Translations under genes and position numbers: made by a program
In this document: one piece after another, positions 47,530-55,936 of the stretch
Layout: each line of letters starts with the position of its first letter
Numbering within the stretch: position 1 is the first letter of the stretch
Notes under the pieces: generated by a model
Seen by the model: only the letters and a program-made list of their open reading frames with translations
Databases searched by the model: none
Told to the model about the DNA's origin: nothing
Assembly: GCF_002204795.1 (NCBI RefSeq)
Contig: NZ_NIXO01000032.1
Location: forward strand, 1 to 64,000
Source: Pseudomonas sp. K2I15
GTDB lineage: Bacteria; Pseudomonadota; Gammaproteobacteria; Pseudomonadales; Pseudomonadaceae
DNA: 64,000 bases
Direction of reading: 5' to 3'

Positions 47530-47553
47530 TAAATCCTCCCCTCGCTGATGCGT
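47530..47553 (+). promoter_or_regulatory. PvdS-type promoter upstream of pvdH
   Basis: TAAAT, 16 bases, CGT: exact match to the iron-starvation pattern. CGT ends 93 bases before the pvdH ATG. Confidence 0.85.
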
Positions 47554-47646
47554 TTCCAGAACAGGAAATCCGTGCGCTGCCCTTGGGCCAGACGCTAACG
47601 GGTTGGCAGTTTGGTCACCATCATCAGCGTATTGAGGGATCGAGAG

Positions 47647-49047
47647 ATGTCAGTCGCTACCAGCCGTATTGAAGAGACCCAGGCGGTCCCTGCGGAAACG
47701 CTCTACCAGTTCGATGAAACCCCGCTGCTGGCCCGTCAGCGCCAGCAGGAATCCAATGCCCGCAGCTATCCACGGCGCATTCCCCTGGCGCTCAAGCGTG
47801 CCCGCGGGATCTACGTCGAGGACGTCGAAGGCCGCAGCTTTATCGATTGCCTGGCCGGCGCCGGCACCCTGGCGCTGGGGCACAACCACCCGGTGGTGAT
47901 CGAGGCGATTCGCCAAGTGCTGAGCGATGAATTGCCATTGCACACCCTGGACCTGACCACGCCGGTCAAGGATCAATTCGTGCAGGACCTGTTCGGCCTG
48001 CTGCCGCCGGCGCTGGCGCGGGAAGCCAAGATCCAGTTCTGCGGGCCCACCGGTACCGACGCGGTGGAAGCCGCGTTGAAACTGGTGCGTACCGCCACCG
48101 GGCGCAGCACCGTGTTGTCGTTCCAGGGTGGTTATCACGGCATGAGCCAGGGCGCGCTGAGCCTGATGGGCAGCCTGGGGCCGAAAAAGCCACTGGGTGC
48201 CTTGCTCGGCAATGGCGTGCAATTCCTGCCATTCCCTTACGACTACCGTTGCCCGTTCGGGCTCGGCGGGGCACAAGGGGTCAAGGTCAACCTGCACTAC
48301 CTGGAAAACCTGCTCAACGATCCCGAGGCCGGTGTGTTGCTGCCGGCGGCGGTGATTGTTGAGGTGGTGCAAGGCGAGGGTGGCGTTATCCCGGCCGACC
48401 TCGACTGGCTGCGCGGCCTGCGGCGCATTACCGAACAAGCTGGCGTGGCGTTGATCGTCGACGAAATCCAGAGCGGCTTTGGCCGTACCGGCAAGATGTT
48501 TGCCTTTGAACATGCCGGCATCATCCCGGACGTGGTGGTGCTGTCCAAGGCCATCGGCGGCAGTCTGCCACTGGCCGTGGTGGTGTATCGCGACTGGCTG
48601 GACACCTGGCTGCCGGGTGCCCATGCCGGGACCTTCCGTGGCAATCAGATGGCCATGGCGGCGGGGTCGGCGGTGATGCGCTACCTCAAGGACCACGATG
48701 TGCCCGCTCATGCGGCGGCCATGGGCGAGCGGCTCGGTGAGCACCTGCGCATCCTTCAGCGTGACTTCCCGCAGTTGGGAGACATTCGTGGCCGTGGGCT
48801 GATGCTCGGTGTGGAGCTGGTGGACCCCGCAGGTGCACCCGATACCCAAGGCCACCCGCCGGTGCATCGTCAGTTGGCGCCGCTGGTGCAGCGTGAGTGC
48901 CTAAAGCGCGGGCTGATTCTTGAGCTGGGCGGGCGCCATGGCAGCGTCGTGCGTTTCTTGCCACCGCTGGTGATCACCGCCGCAGAAATCGACCGCGTGG
49001 CCGAGATTTTTGGTCGTGCCCTGGCGGCAGCCGTCGCCAGCCTCTAA
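47647..49047 (+). CDS. pvdH: L-2,4-diaminobutyrate aminotransferase PvdH
   Basis: Class III PLP aminotransferase of 466 residues (P. aeruginosa PvdH is about 469). It makes 2,4-diaminobutyrate from aspartate semialdehyde and glutamate, supplying the Dab unit used by PvdL module 3. Visible motifs: DCLAGAGTLALGHNHP, CGPTGTDAVEAALKLVRT, GGYHGMSQGAL, IVDEIQSGFGRTGK and the PLP lysine near 301 in VLSKAIGGSLPL. The start is set by the GAGGGA/GAGAG region just before ATG, discarding a longer frame. A PvdS-type promoter precedes it and an mbtH-like gene follows. Confidence 0.95.
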   Translation: MSVATSRIEETQAVPAETLYQFDETPLLARQRQQESNARSYPRRIPLALKRARGIYVEDVEGRSFIDCLAGAGTLALGHNHPVVIEAIRQVLSDELPLHTLDLTTPVKDQFVQDLFGLLPPALAREAKIQFCGPTGTDAVEAALKLVRTATGRSTVLSFQGGYHGMSQGALSLMGSLGPKKPLGALLGNGVQFLPFPYDYRCPFGLGGAQGVKVNLHYLENLLNDPEAGVLLPAAVIVEVVQGEGGVIPADLDWLRGLRRITEQAGVALIVDEIQSGFGRTGKMFAFEHAGIIPDVVVLSKAIGGSLPLAVVVYRDWLDTWLPGAHAGTFRGNQMAMAAGSAVMRYLKDHDVPAHAAAMGERLGEHLRILQRDFPQLGDIRGRGLMLGVELVDPAGAPDTQGHPPVHRQLAPLVQRECLKRGLILELGGRHGSVVRFLPPLVITAAEIDRVAEIFGRALAAAVASL

Positions 49048-49127
49048 TTTTTTACCGGGCTGGCACGTTCCTTCTTACATCAGCTGTGCGTGGTGCGCAG
49101 CCAGCCTTACACCGACGGAGAACAGCA

Positions 49128-49352
49128 ATGACCTCAGTATTCGACCGCGAAGACATCCTGTTTCAGGTAGTGGTCAACCATGAAGAACAATATTCCATCT
49201 GGCCGGACTATAAGGCTGTGCCGGAAGGCTGGCGCACCGTGGGCAAAAGCGGGATGAAGAAAGAGTGCCTGGCCTACATCGAAGAGGTGTGGACCGATAT
49301 GCGCCCGCTGAGCCTGCGCCAGAAGATGGACAGCCAGGCGCTTGCGGGCTGA
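49128..49352 (+). CDS. MbtH-like protein
   Basis: Small protein of 74 residues with the full MbtH signature: NHEEQYSIWPDYK, VPEGWRTVG, ECLAYIEEVWTDMRPLSLR. MbtH-like proteins bind and activate or stabilise adenylation domains of peptide synthetases. It follows pvdH by 80 bases on the same strand and should be expressed with it. A GGAG lies ahead of the ATG. Confidence 0.95.
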   Translation: MTSVFDREDILFQVVVNHEEQYSIWPDYKAVPEGWRTVGKSGMKKECLAYIEEVWTDMRPLSLRQKMDSQALAG

Positions 49353-49380
49353 TCCAGACCTCGGGCATAACATAGATCCA

Positions 49381-49503
49381 AATGTGGGGGCTTGCTGTGG
49401 TGAGCGGGCTTGCCCCGCGTTGGGCTGCGAAGCAGCCCCATCAATCTGTGGTGAACCCGACGGGGGACAAGCCCCCTCACCACAGCAAGCCCGCTCCCAC
49501 ATT
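49381..49503. repeat. REPIN between mbtH-like gene and fpvF
   Basis: Two inverted REP sequences (ATGTGGGGGCTTGCTGTGG and its partner near 49480-49503) with a further GGGGCTGC/GCAGCCCC hairpin between them, in the gap between convergent genes. It may serve as the transcription boundary. Confidence 0.8.
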
Positions 49504-49530
49504 TACTGTGTTTTGCCTGTAAGCGAAGAG

Positions 49531-50478
49531 TTACAGCGCCTTGATCACCTGATCTACGTTGCCCTCCAGCTCCGCCACCGGGTCTGCGCCATCGGTGCCC
49601 AGCACCAGCAGCTTCGCCCCGCCTGCCGTGACTGCTGCCTGTACCGCATCGCTTGGTTGGCGATGATGCAGCACCACCGCCACCTCATTCTCCTTCAAGC
49701 CCGCACTCAGTTGCTGCAACGCTTCGGGCGTCCAGTCTGTATCCGCGCGCGCATCGGTGCTGACCAGTTCCAAATTCAAACCGCTGATCAGGTAACCAAA
49801 GTGATCGCTCAGGCTGACCACCGTCAGGTTGTCGGCCTTGGCCAGCCGCGCCTCGCTGTCGGCAGTGAGCTTGAGCAGGCGTTGCTTGAGGCCGGCCAGG
49901 TTGGCTTCGATCTGCGGCTTGGCCTCGGGTGCCAGGCGGCTCAGGTCGGCGGCCATCACATCAGCCATGCGCCCCATGTTGTTGCTGGATTGCCACGGTT
50001 GACTGTTGAGGCCATCGGTGGCGCCCGGTTGCACCGCAATCCCCGGCAAGCCACCATCCACGGGGCGCGCCGCGTCGACTTCAACGATACGGATATTGCT
50101 GCGCCTGGCCACCGGATACAGCGGGTCGTCCGGCCATAACGAGCGCAAGCCGATGGCCGCGTCGGCGTCCAGGGCCAAAGTGTTCAGCGCCTGCGCACCG
50201 CGCCCGGTGAAATAGGCAACTTGCCGCGAGCCAGGCAGGTTGGCCGGTGCGGCGCGTTCAAGCTGCACGTCGGTGCCTTTGAGCAGCACCTGCGCCAAGC
50301 CATAAGTAATCGGCAGCGCGGCGAGTACGTTCACCGGTTTTGTCGCGTGGGCCTTGTTCAAGGCGGCGTGTCCGATGCCTTGGTTGGCGGTGATCTGCAA
50401 CGGCTTGACGCCGTCGGCAGCGAGCGCCGGTGTGGCAATGGCCAGGGCCAAAAGCAGGGGTCGAAAAATCGGGCGCAT
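49531..50478 (-). CDS. fpvF: Periplasmic binding protein FpvF
   Basis: Exported metal-ABC-type binding protein of 315 residues (ZnuA fold). The signal peptide ends TPALAAD. Mature motifs include NVLAALPITYGLAQVLLKGT, SLWPDDPLYPVARR, and VVLHHRQPSD. In P. aeruginosa FpvF binds ferripyoverdine in the periplasm together with FpvC and feeds the FpvDE transporter. Unlike classical ZnuA it lacks a His-rich loop. Last gene of the fpv operon; its start shares one base with the fpvE stop. Confidence 0.9.
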   Translation of the reverse strand: MRPIFRPLLLALAIATPALAADGVKPLQITANQGIGHAALNKAHATKPVNVLAALPITYGLAQVLLKGTDVQLERAAPANLPGSRQVAYFTGRGAQALNTLALDADAAIGLRSLWPDDPLYPVARRSNIRIVEVDAARPVDGGLPGIAVQPGATDGLNSQPWQSSNNMGRMADVMAADLSRLAPEAKPQIEANLAGLKQRLLKLTADSEARLAKADNLTVVSLSDHFGYLISGLNLELVSTDARADTDWTPEALQQLSAGLKENEVAVVLHHRQPSDAVQAAVTAGGAKLLVLGTDGADPVAELEGNVDQVIKAL

Positions 50479-51377
50479 TATCCAAGATTCCCTTTCAGGC
50501 TGGGGACCGTGCCGCGAGCAATGGCGGCGAGGGCGAAGGCGATACCGGCGACCAGAATGATTGCGGCACCGGACGGAATCGGCAGGTCAAAGATGATTGG
50601 CAGCAGGATCCCGCACAGGGTGCTGACGGTGGCGATCACCACCGAGATCCAGAAGAAGCCCTTGAGCGATTGGCTCAACAGGCGCGCGGCGGCGGCCGGA
50701 ATCACCAGCAACGCACCCACCAGGATCGCGCCGATCACCTTGACTGCAGCAACGGTGATCAGCGTCACCAGGATCACAAACAGATAATCCAGGGTCTTCA
50801 CCGCCACCCCGCGCACCGCGGCCAATTGCGGGTTGAAACTGGCGAGCATGATGCGGTTGTACAGCGGCAAGGCCAGGGCCATCACCAGCGAGCCGACAAT
50901 CGCCAGCACCAGCAGGTCGTTGCCGTTCACCGTCAGTACCGAGCCGAACAGTACGTTTTCGAGGATGTGCACGTTGATCTTGCCCGCCAGAATCAGCAGC
51001 AGGCTTGCGCCCAGGGCCAGGGACACCGACAGGAACACCCCGATCAGTGTGTCGGGTGCCAGCCCCGTGCGGTTGCGCAGGTAGTTGAGCAGGATGCCGA
51101 ACAGCAGGCAGTAGCCGAACAGGCTGCCGTAAGGCCCGGTGTACGGTTCGCCCAGCAGAATGCCCACGGCCACGCCGGTCAGCGCGGCATGGCCCACGGC
51201 TTCGGAAAAGAACGCAAAGCGCTTGACCACCACCAGGGTGCCCAAGCCGCCCAGTACCGGGCCAATCAGCAGCCCGGCGAGCAGCGCGTTGACCACAAAT
51301 CCATAGGCCAGCGCTTCCGGCAAATACCCGGAAGACGCCCAGCCCTGGACCATCAAGCGAAAGGCTTCGTAGCTCAT
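50478..51377 (-). CDS. fpvE: ABC transporter permease FpvE
   Basis: ABC-3 family integral membrane protein of 299 residues with about eight membrane helices. Typical segments: LLIGPVLGGLGTLVVVKRFA, FFSEAVGHAALTGVAVGILLG, and AVKVIGAILVGALLVIPAAA. It forms the channel of the importer that takes iron released from pyoverdine into the cytoplasm. Start overlaps the fpvD stop by four bases (ATGA). Confidence 0.92.
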   Translation of the reverse strand: MSYEAFRLMVQGWASSGYLPEALAYGFVVNALLAGLLIGPVLGGLGTLVVVKRFAFFSEAVGHAALTGVAVGILLGEPYTGPYGSLFGYCLLFGILLNYLRNRTGLAPDTLIGVFLSVSLALGASLLLILAGKINVHILENVLFGSVLTVNGNDLLVLAIVGSLVMALALPLYNRIMLASFNPQLAAVRGVAVKTLDYLFVILVTLITVAAVKVIGAILVGALLVIPAAAARLLSQSLKGFFWISVVIATVSTLCGILLPIIFDLPIPSGAAIILVAGIAFALAAIARGTVPSLKGNLG

Positions 51378-52120
51378 AAGGCCGGGCTCCGTGGGTGGGT
51401 GGAGAACAGGGTCAGCAGGCGGTCCGGGGTCAGCGCTTCCTTGGGCGTGGCGTCGAACAGCACGCGGCGGTTCAGGCCGGTGACGCGATCAGCCAGGCGG
51501 CCGACGGCTTCCAGGTCATGTTCGATCCACAGCACGGTGATTCCCGCCTGGCGCCAGTCGTTCAGCAGCCGCTCGAACACCTGGATACCGGCTTCATCCA
51601 GCGCCGACATCGGTTCGTCCAGCACCAGCAATTGCGGTGCCGGGATCAAGCCCTGGGCGAGCAGCACTCGCTGGCGTTCACCGCCCGACAGCGCGCCCAT
51701 CCGCCGTTTGCGCTTGTCCTGCATGCCGACCCGCTCCAGCGCCTCGCCAATCGCGGCGGCGTAATGCTTGGACAGACCGAGAAACGCCGGACGCCGCTGG
51801 CACATCGCGGCCATGAAGTCGTCGACGGTCATCGGCAAGCCCCGGTCGAACTCCAGCGCCTGGGGCACATAGCCGATGGTGCCGGGTGCGTCGGGCCAGT
51901 GCAGGCTCAGTTGGCCCTGGTGCGGCGTTTGCCCCAACAGGGTCTTGATCAACGAGCTTTTGCCGCCGCCATTCGGGCCCACCAGCGCGTGGATGCTGCC
52001 GGGCTGCACCTGGAAACTCACCGCGTCGAGGATCACCGTACGGCCCAGGGTCAGCGCCACGTTATTGAAGTCGAGGGTCGGGCCAACGCTGGCCACGCTC
52101 AAGTGTTCCGCCGCTGTCAT
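51374..52120 (-). CDS. fpvD: ABC transporter ATPase FpvD
   Basis: ABC ATPase of 248 residues: Walker A GPNGGGKSS, signature LSGGERQR, Walker B LLVLDEPMSALDE and switch His in WIEHDL. It powers iron import through FpvE. The gene is coupled on both sides by four-base overlaps. Confidence 0.93.
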   Translation of the reverse strand: MTAAEHLSVASVGPTLDFNNVALTLGRTVILDAVSFQVQPGSIHALVGPNGGGKSSLIKTLLGQTPHQGQLSLHWPDAPGTIGYVPQALEFDRGLPMTVDDFMAAMCQRRPAFLGLSKHYAAAIGEALERVGMQDKRKRRMGALSGGERQRVLLAQGLIPAPQLLVLDEPMSALDEAGIQVFERLLNDWRQAGITVLWIEHDLEAVGRLADRVTGLNRRVLFDATPKEALTPDRLLTLFSTHPRSPAL

Positions 52121-53037
52121 GCCCCGGACTCCTGAATCGCCCGCACCACGGTGTTGAGATTGCCGGTCATTTCCACTTCGTACTTTTGCGCGCTGTAGTC
52201 GCCATAGGAAATGTGCGACAGCGGGTACAGCTTCACCCCGGATTCACGCTGGATGGTGTCGACGTAGCTGGACGGAAAGTCCATCTCCGAGAAGATCACT
52301 TTCACGTCCAGCTCCCGCAGTTGGTCGATGGTTTTCTTCAACTGGCTGGGGCTCGGCTCGATCCCGTGGGCCGGCTCCACCACGGCGGTAACTTCCAGGC
52401 CGAATTCCCGCAGCAGGTAGTCGTAAGCGGCGTGCACGGTCGCTACCCGCAGGTCCGGGTTGGGCGCGCTGGTGAGCTTGGCCAGGGCGTCGGCGCGCAT
52501 CTGGCGCAGGCGCTTGCCGTAGGCGCGGGCGTTCTGGGTGTAGGTCTTGGCGTTGTCCGGGTCGAGCTTGCCCAGTTCCCGGGCGATGTTGTTGACCTGG
52601 GCAATGGACGCGCTGATGGACAGGAACGTGTGCGGGTTGACCACCTTGCCGGCACCGCGCGCGGCGTTGCCGGTGGCGGCCAGCAGCGGCACGTTGGCGT
52701 TGGCTTCGATCACCGGGATGCCGGGGCGCTCGCTGGTGGCGATCATGCGGTCGGCGAAATCGTCATGGCCGACGCCGTTAAGCACGATCACATCGAGGGT
52801 GCCGATGCGCTTGATGTCTTCGGCGCGGGGCTCGTAGGCGTGGGGGTTGAAGCCAGCCGGGATCAGCGGGACGACTTCAGCTTTGTCACCCACGATATTG
52901 GCCACGTAGCTGTAATACGGGTGCAGGGTAATGCCGATGCGCAGGCGTTTGGCAGGGTCGGCGCTGGCCATTGGTGCCAGCAGCAAAGTGAACAAACCTG
53001 CGAGCACCAGGCGTAATAATGGAGATGAAATAGACAT
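52117..53037 (-). CDS. fpvC: Periplasmic metal-binding protein FpvC
   Basis: ZnuA/PsaA-type cluster A-I binding protein of 306 residues. The signal peptide ends PMASADP. Candidate metal ligands are His in TLHPYYS, FNPHAYEP, NPHTFLS and the acidic SEMDFPSSY. In P. aeruginosa FpvC binds iron released from pyoverdine and acts with FpvF. The start at MSISSP is preferred; the longer frame would begin at TTG. Confidence 0.9.
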   Translation of the reverse strand: MSISSPLLRLVLAGLFTLLLAPMASADPAKRLRIGITLHPYYSYVANIVGDKAEVVPLIPAGFNPHAYEPRAEDIKRIGTLDVIVLNGVGHDDFADRMIATSERPGIPVIEANANVPLLAATGNAARGAGKVVNPHTFLSISASIAQVNNIARELGKLDPDNAKTYTQNARAYGKRLRQMRADALAKLTSAPNPDLRVATVHAAYDYLLREFGLEVTAVVEPAHGIEPSPSQLKKTIDQLRELDVKVIFSEMDFPSSYVDTIQRESGVKLYPLSHISYGDYSAQKYEVEMTGNLNTVVRAIQESGA

Positions 53038-53063
53038 GGTTTTCTCTCGGCTACAGCGTGAAT

Positions 53064-53624
53064 TCAATGACGATGCTGGCGGGTGACACCGGCATCGAAT
53101 TGCGCGACCACCTGCTGCCAGCCCGCGTTAATCAGCGCTTGGTCAGTGAGGTCGGTAGGAACCGCCAGATGGGCGCTGCGGTTGAGCCAGATATCCGGCT
53201 CGGCGCCACTGATGCGCATCAGCAGTGAACCGCTGAGGTCCGGTGTCTGGCTCAGGCCCACATAGGCCGCGTCCAGCAACTGCCAGCGGTGGTCGCCACG
53301 GCTCACCGAACTGGCGTCCTGGGCGAAGGGCGCAAAGCCTTCTTCGGCCAGTTGCGCAGGCGTCGGCAGGGCGCTGTGTTCCTCTTGCAGCAAGTTGATT
53401 TCATCCAGGGTCACCCGCAGGTCGGCGTAAATGCCTTGCTCGGCGGCGCTGAGGTCGCGCCGGGCGTCCAGTTGGTGGCTGGGCACGGCCGCGATCTCCT
53501 GGCGTTCACCGCGCAAGGCCACCACCGTTCCGGCAACGGCGAGGATGATCAGGCACAGCAGCAGGACATACAGGGTTTCGTGCCCGGCACCGGCCGGGCG
53601 CACGACTTGGGTTGTACGGCTCAT
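53064..53624 (-). CDS. fpvK: FpvK, inner-membrane anchored periplasmic protein
   Basis: Protein of 186 residues with one N-terminal membrane helix (about 18-37, ETLYVLLLCLIILAVAGTVV) and a periplasmic domain (SAAEQGIYADLRVTLDEIN, HRWQLLDAAYVGLSQ, WQQVVAQFDAG). Matches FpvK by position and topology. In P. aeruginosa it belongs to the FpvGHJK set that assists iron release from pyoverdine. Overlaps fpvJ by four bases. Confidence 0.87.
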   Translation of the reverse strand: MSRTTQVVRPAGAGHETLYVLLLCLIILAVAGTVVALRGERQEIAAVPSHQLDARRDLSAAEQGIYADLRVTLDEINLLQEEHSALPTPAQLAEEGFAPFAQDASSVSRGDHRWQLLDAAYVGLSQTPDLSGSLLMRISGAEPDIWLNRSAHLAVPTDLTDQALINAGWQQVVAQFDAGVTRQHRH

Positions 53625-53950
53625 TGGGGCTGGATATCCGCTTGGTCGATTTCCACAACGTGGCCGGGGCCGGCATCAAACAGTACGTAGAACTCGGCGG
53701 ACGGTTTCTTGAAGGTCAGCTTGGAGTCTTCGCCCAGCTTGCCGGGCACCAGGATCGTTTCGTCGTAGCCGATCACGTCCAGGGTCACGCCCGGTGCGCC
53801 GCTGCCATCGGAGAAGCCGCCGGTGCACTGGATCTGCTCGCCGGCGATTTCCTTGCATTCGCACATCGGGTTGTGGGCGAGGGTAACGGTACTGAAACCG
53901 GCGCCGAGGATCAGCGCGCCACAGGTGCGGGCCAGTTGTTGCAACGTCAT
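53621..53950 (-). CDS. fpvJ: FpvJ, small exported protein
   Basis: Exported protein of 109 residues. The signal peptide ends near FSTVTLAH. The mature part has a cysteine cluster (NPMCECKEIAGEQIQCTGGF) and a transthyretin-like beta pattern ending EFYVLFDAGPGHVVEID. Located between fpvH and fpvK, with four-base overlaps to both. In P. aeruginosa FpvJ works with FpvC/FpvG in iron release. The longer upstream frame overlaps fpvH and is rejected. Confidence 0.87.
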   Translation of the reverse strand: MTLQQLARTCGALILGAGFSTVTLAHNPMCECKEIAGEQIQCTGGFSDGSGAPGVTLDVIGYDETILVPGKLGEDSKLTFKKPSAEFYVLFDAGPGHVVEIDQADIQPQ

Positions 53951-54486
53951 GGTTTTACTCCTCGTGTGTTCAGCCAGGCGATAGTGGCCGGCGATGCCTG
54001 GCTCAAGGGAATGGAGGCCTGGTGCATGGTGCCGTCCCAGCCTTCCATGGTGATCCACAGTTCGGCGTCCAGTGGCGTGCGTTCAGGAATCGGCAGCGCA
54101 GCACCCATGCGGTACGGGGTGCCGAAGAAAATCACTCCGGCAGCCCGCAGGCTGCGGGGCTTGCCGATGCGCAGGTAGGTCGCCTTGACCTGATCGGTGC
54201 AGGCGGTGCACAGGGCGGCATTGAAGGATTTCATCGGGCCCGCCGGGTCGGGGCGCGGAGGCTCATTACGCAATTCGGCGAGCTTCAGGCTCCAGGGGCC
54301 GACCTGCACGTCGCCGATCTCCCGTTCACCCAGGCCGCTGTCACCGCGAAACAGCGCCGCGTCGGCAAAGTACTTGGGCATGAAGCCCAGGGGCACCAGC
54401 AACAGCAGGATATTGATGTGGAAGCGCCATTTGAGCCAGAAGGCCCGCAGGGGCGAGGGCGGTTGAACCGTCATGGCTTTGTTCAT
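53947..54486 (-). CDS. fpvH: FpvH, membrane-anchored thiamine-pyrophosphate-free accessory protein of iron release
   Basis: Protein of 179 residues: a basic N-terminus, one membrane helix (about 24-38, INILLLLVPLGFMP), then a periplasmic part with a CTACTDQ cysteine pair, VIFFGTPYRMGA and ELWITMEGWDG. Position in the operon identifies FpvH, an accessory of FpvG. The cysteine pair could bind metal or carry redox chemistry; that is inference. No enzyme motif is recognised. Overlaps fpvG and fpvJ by four bases each. Confidence 0.83.
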   Translation of the reverse strand: MNKAMTVQPPSPLRAFWLKWRFHINILLLLVPLGFMPKYFADAALFRGDSGLGEREIGDVQVGPWSLKLAELRNEPPRPDPAGPMKSFNAALCTACTDQVKATYLRIGKPRSLRAAGVIFFGTPYRMGAALPIPERTPLDAELWITMEGWDGTMHQASIPLSQASPATIAWLNTRGVKP

Positions 54487-55685
54487 TGGTTGACCTGCGT
54501 GGTTTCAGCCTGCAAGGCGGGAAGCCGCGCCGGTTGCCGGGGCGCTTTGGTGCTGCGCTTGAGGGCGTTGAGGGTGGCCAGGGCCGTGCGTTTGGTCCAG
54601 ATCAGCAGGCCGCTCAAGACCATCATGCTCAGCACCAGGCCGAAGAAGGCCCAGATCAGCTTGATCCAGATCCCGCCGAAATCCCCGGTGTGCAGCGGGC
54701 GCATGGATTCGGTGACGAACTCCAGGGCCGAGCGGTCGGACAGCAGGTGCGAAGCGGCGATTTCGCCGTTGTAGGGGTTGATTTGGGCCGTCTGGAACAT
54801 CAGCGGGTACCAGCCACGCCCGCCAATAAGCAGGTGGCTGTAGGCGTTGCTTGGCAGGCTCACAAAGCTGGCCTCAAGCCCCGGAATACGCTGGGTGGCG
54901 ATGCTGATCGCCTCGTCCAGCGGAATCTTGGGCGCGGGTACGCCTGGGGCGGACATCGGCACTTTGTCGCGGGCAATCGCCGGGACGATCGGCTCGCTGG
55001 AAATAGTGATCTGGTTATCGCCCAGGATCGCCTGGATCAGGAACCAGGTGCCGGTGATGGAAATCACCGCGATAAACCAGATTGACCAGATGCCGCTCAA
55101 CCGGTGGAAGTCGCCCCAGAAGATCCGCGCGCCATGGTTGAAGCGCAGGGTCGGCTTGAAGAAACCTTTCCAGAAGCGTTTGTAGACCACCAGACCCGTG
55201 ACCAGCGAGGCCAGCAACGGCAAGCCCAGCAGTGACACCAGGTACCAGCCCCAGCTAAAGCCGTTGGTGAAGGGCACCAGCCACCAGCCATGCAGGGCGC
55301 GGGTAAATTGTTTGAAGTTGAATGACGGGCTGATGCCCTGGATCACCCCGGTGTAAGGGTTCACGTAAACCTCCAGCGAGCGCCCGTCGGGGTAGCTGAG
55401 GTCGGCGCTGAGGGCGAAGTGCGACTCGTCCGGACGGCTCAGGGACTCGACAATCACCTGTGGTTCGGCGCGCTTGATGGCGCCGATCACCTGGTCGTAG
55501 GTGAGCGGTTCGGCATCGTCCGACGGCTTGCTGGCGCGGATGTCCGGGTTGGCCAGCCAGACGATTTCCTGGCTGACCACCGCCAGGGTGCCGGTGACAC
55601 AGACGATCAGCACAAAGAACCAGATGGGCAATGCCAGCCAGCTGTGCACGAGAAACCAGAGTTTTGAGCGCGACTTCTTCGACAT
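54483..55685 (-). CDS. fpvG: FpvG, PepSY-type inner-membrane iron reductase
   Basis: PepSY_TM protein of 400 residues with four membrane helices (about 10-35, 150-175, 205-230 and 350-375). Conserved pieces are WFLVHSWLALPIWFFVLI, ARIFWGDFHRLSGIWSIWFI with the His of the family, and HTGDFGGIWIKLIWAFFG. In P. aeruginosa FpvG reduces ferric iron in ferripyoverdine so that it can be released. First gene of the operon fpvGHJKCDEF; all eight genes are packed with overlaps or short gaps. Confidence 0.92.
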   Translation of the reverse strand: MSKKSRSKLWFLVHSWLALPIWFFVLIVCVTGTLAVVSQEIVWLANPDIRASKPSDDAEPLTYDQVIGAIKRAEPQVIVESLSRPDESHFALSADLSYPDGRSLEVYVNPYTGVIQGISPSFNFKQFTRALHGWWLVPFTNGFSWGWYLVSLLGLPLLASLVTGLVVYKRFWKGFFKPTLRFNHGARIFWGDFHRLSGIWSIWFIAVISITGTWFLIQAILGDNQITISSEPIVPAIARDKVPMSAPGVPAPKIPLDEAISIATQRIPGLEASFVSLPSNAYSHLLIGGRGWYPLMFQTAQINPYNGEIAASHLLSDRSALEFVTESMRPLHTGDFGGIWIKLIWAFFGLVLSMMVLSGLLIWTKRTALATLNALKRSTKAPRQPARLPALQAETTQVNQ

Positions 55686-55752
55686 GTGAATGAGGGTCTT
55701 GATCGGAGGGAGGCGGTAAAGGCCCGGAAAACGCCGCCCGTAGCTTTTGCTG

Positions 55753-55776
55753 ACGCGAGCGGCTGTATCTAAGTTA
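55753..55776 (-). promoter_or_regulatory. Possible PvdS-type promoter upstream of fpvG
   Basis: On the minus strand TAACT, 16 bases, CGT: one mismatch from TAAAT-N16-CGT. CGT ends 67 bases before the fpvG start. Spacing and position fit, but a single degenerate match could be chance. Confidence 0.5.
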
Positions 55777-55936
55777 AGACGGATGAGAAACGCAAAACCC
55801 TAAGGCGGATATGAAAGGAAATGTTTCAGATACTCATTCATGCAACACGAAACATGTTCCGAGTCATCACCAAGGCGGGATTGATGGGGCGGGGGCGCTG
55901 CCTATGATGGAGTCATACCGTTGAGCGAGCCCAATA

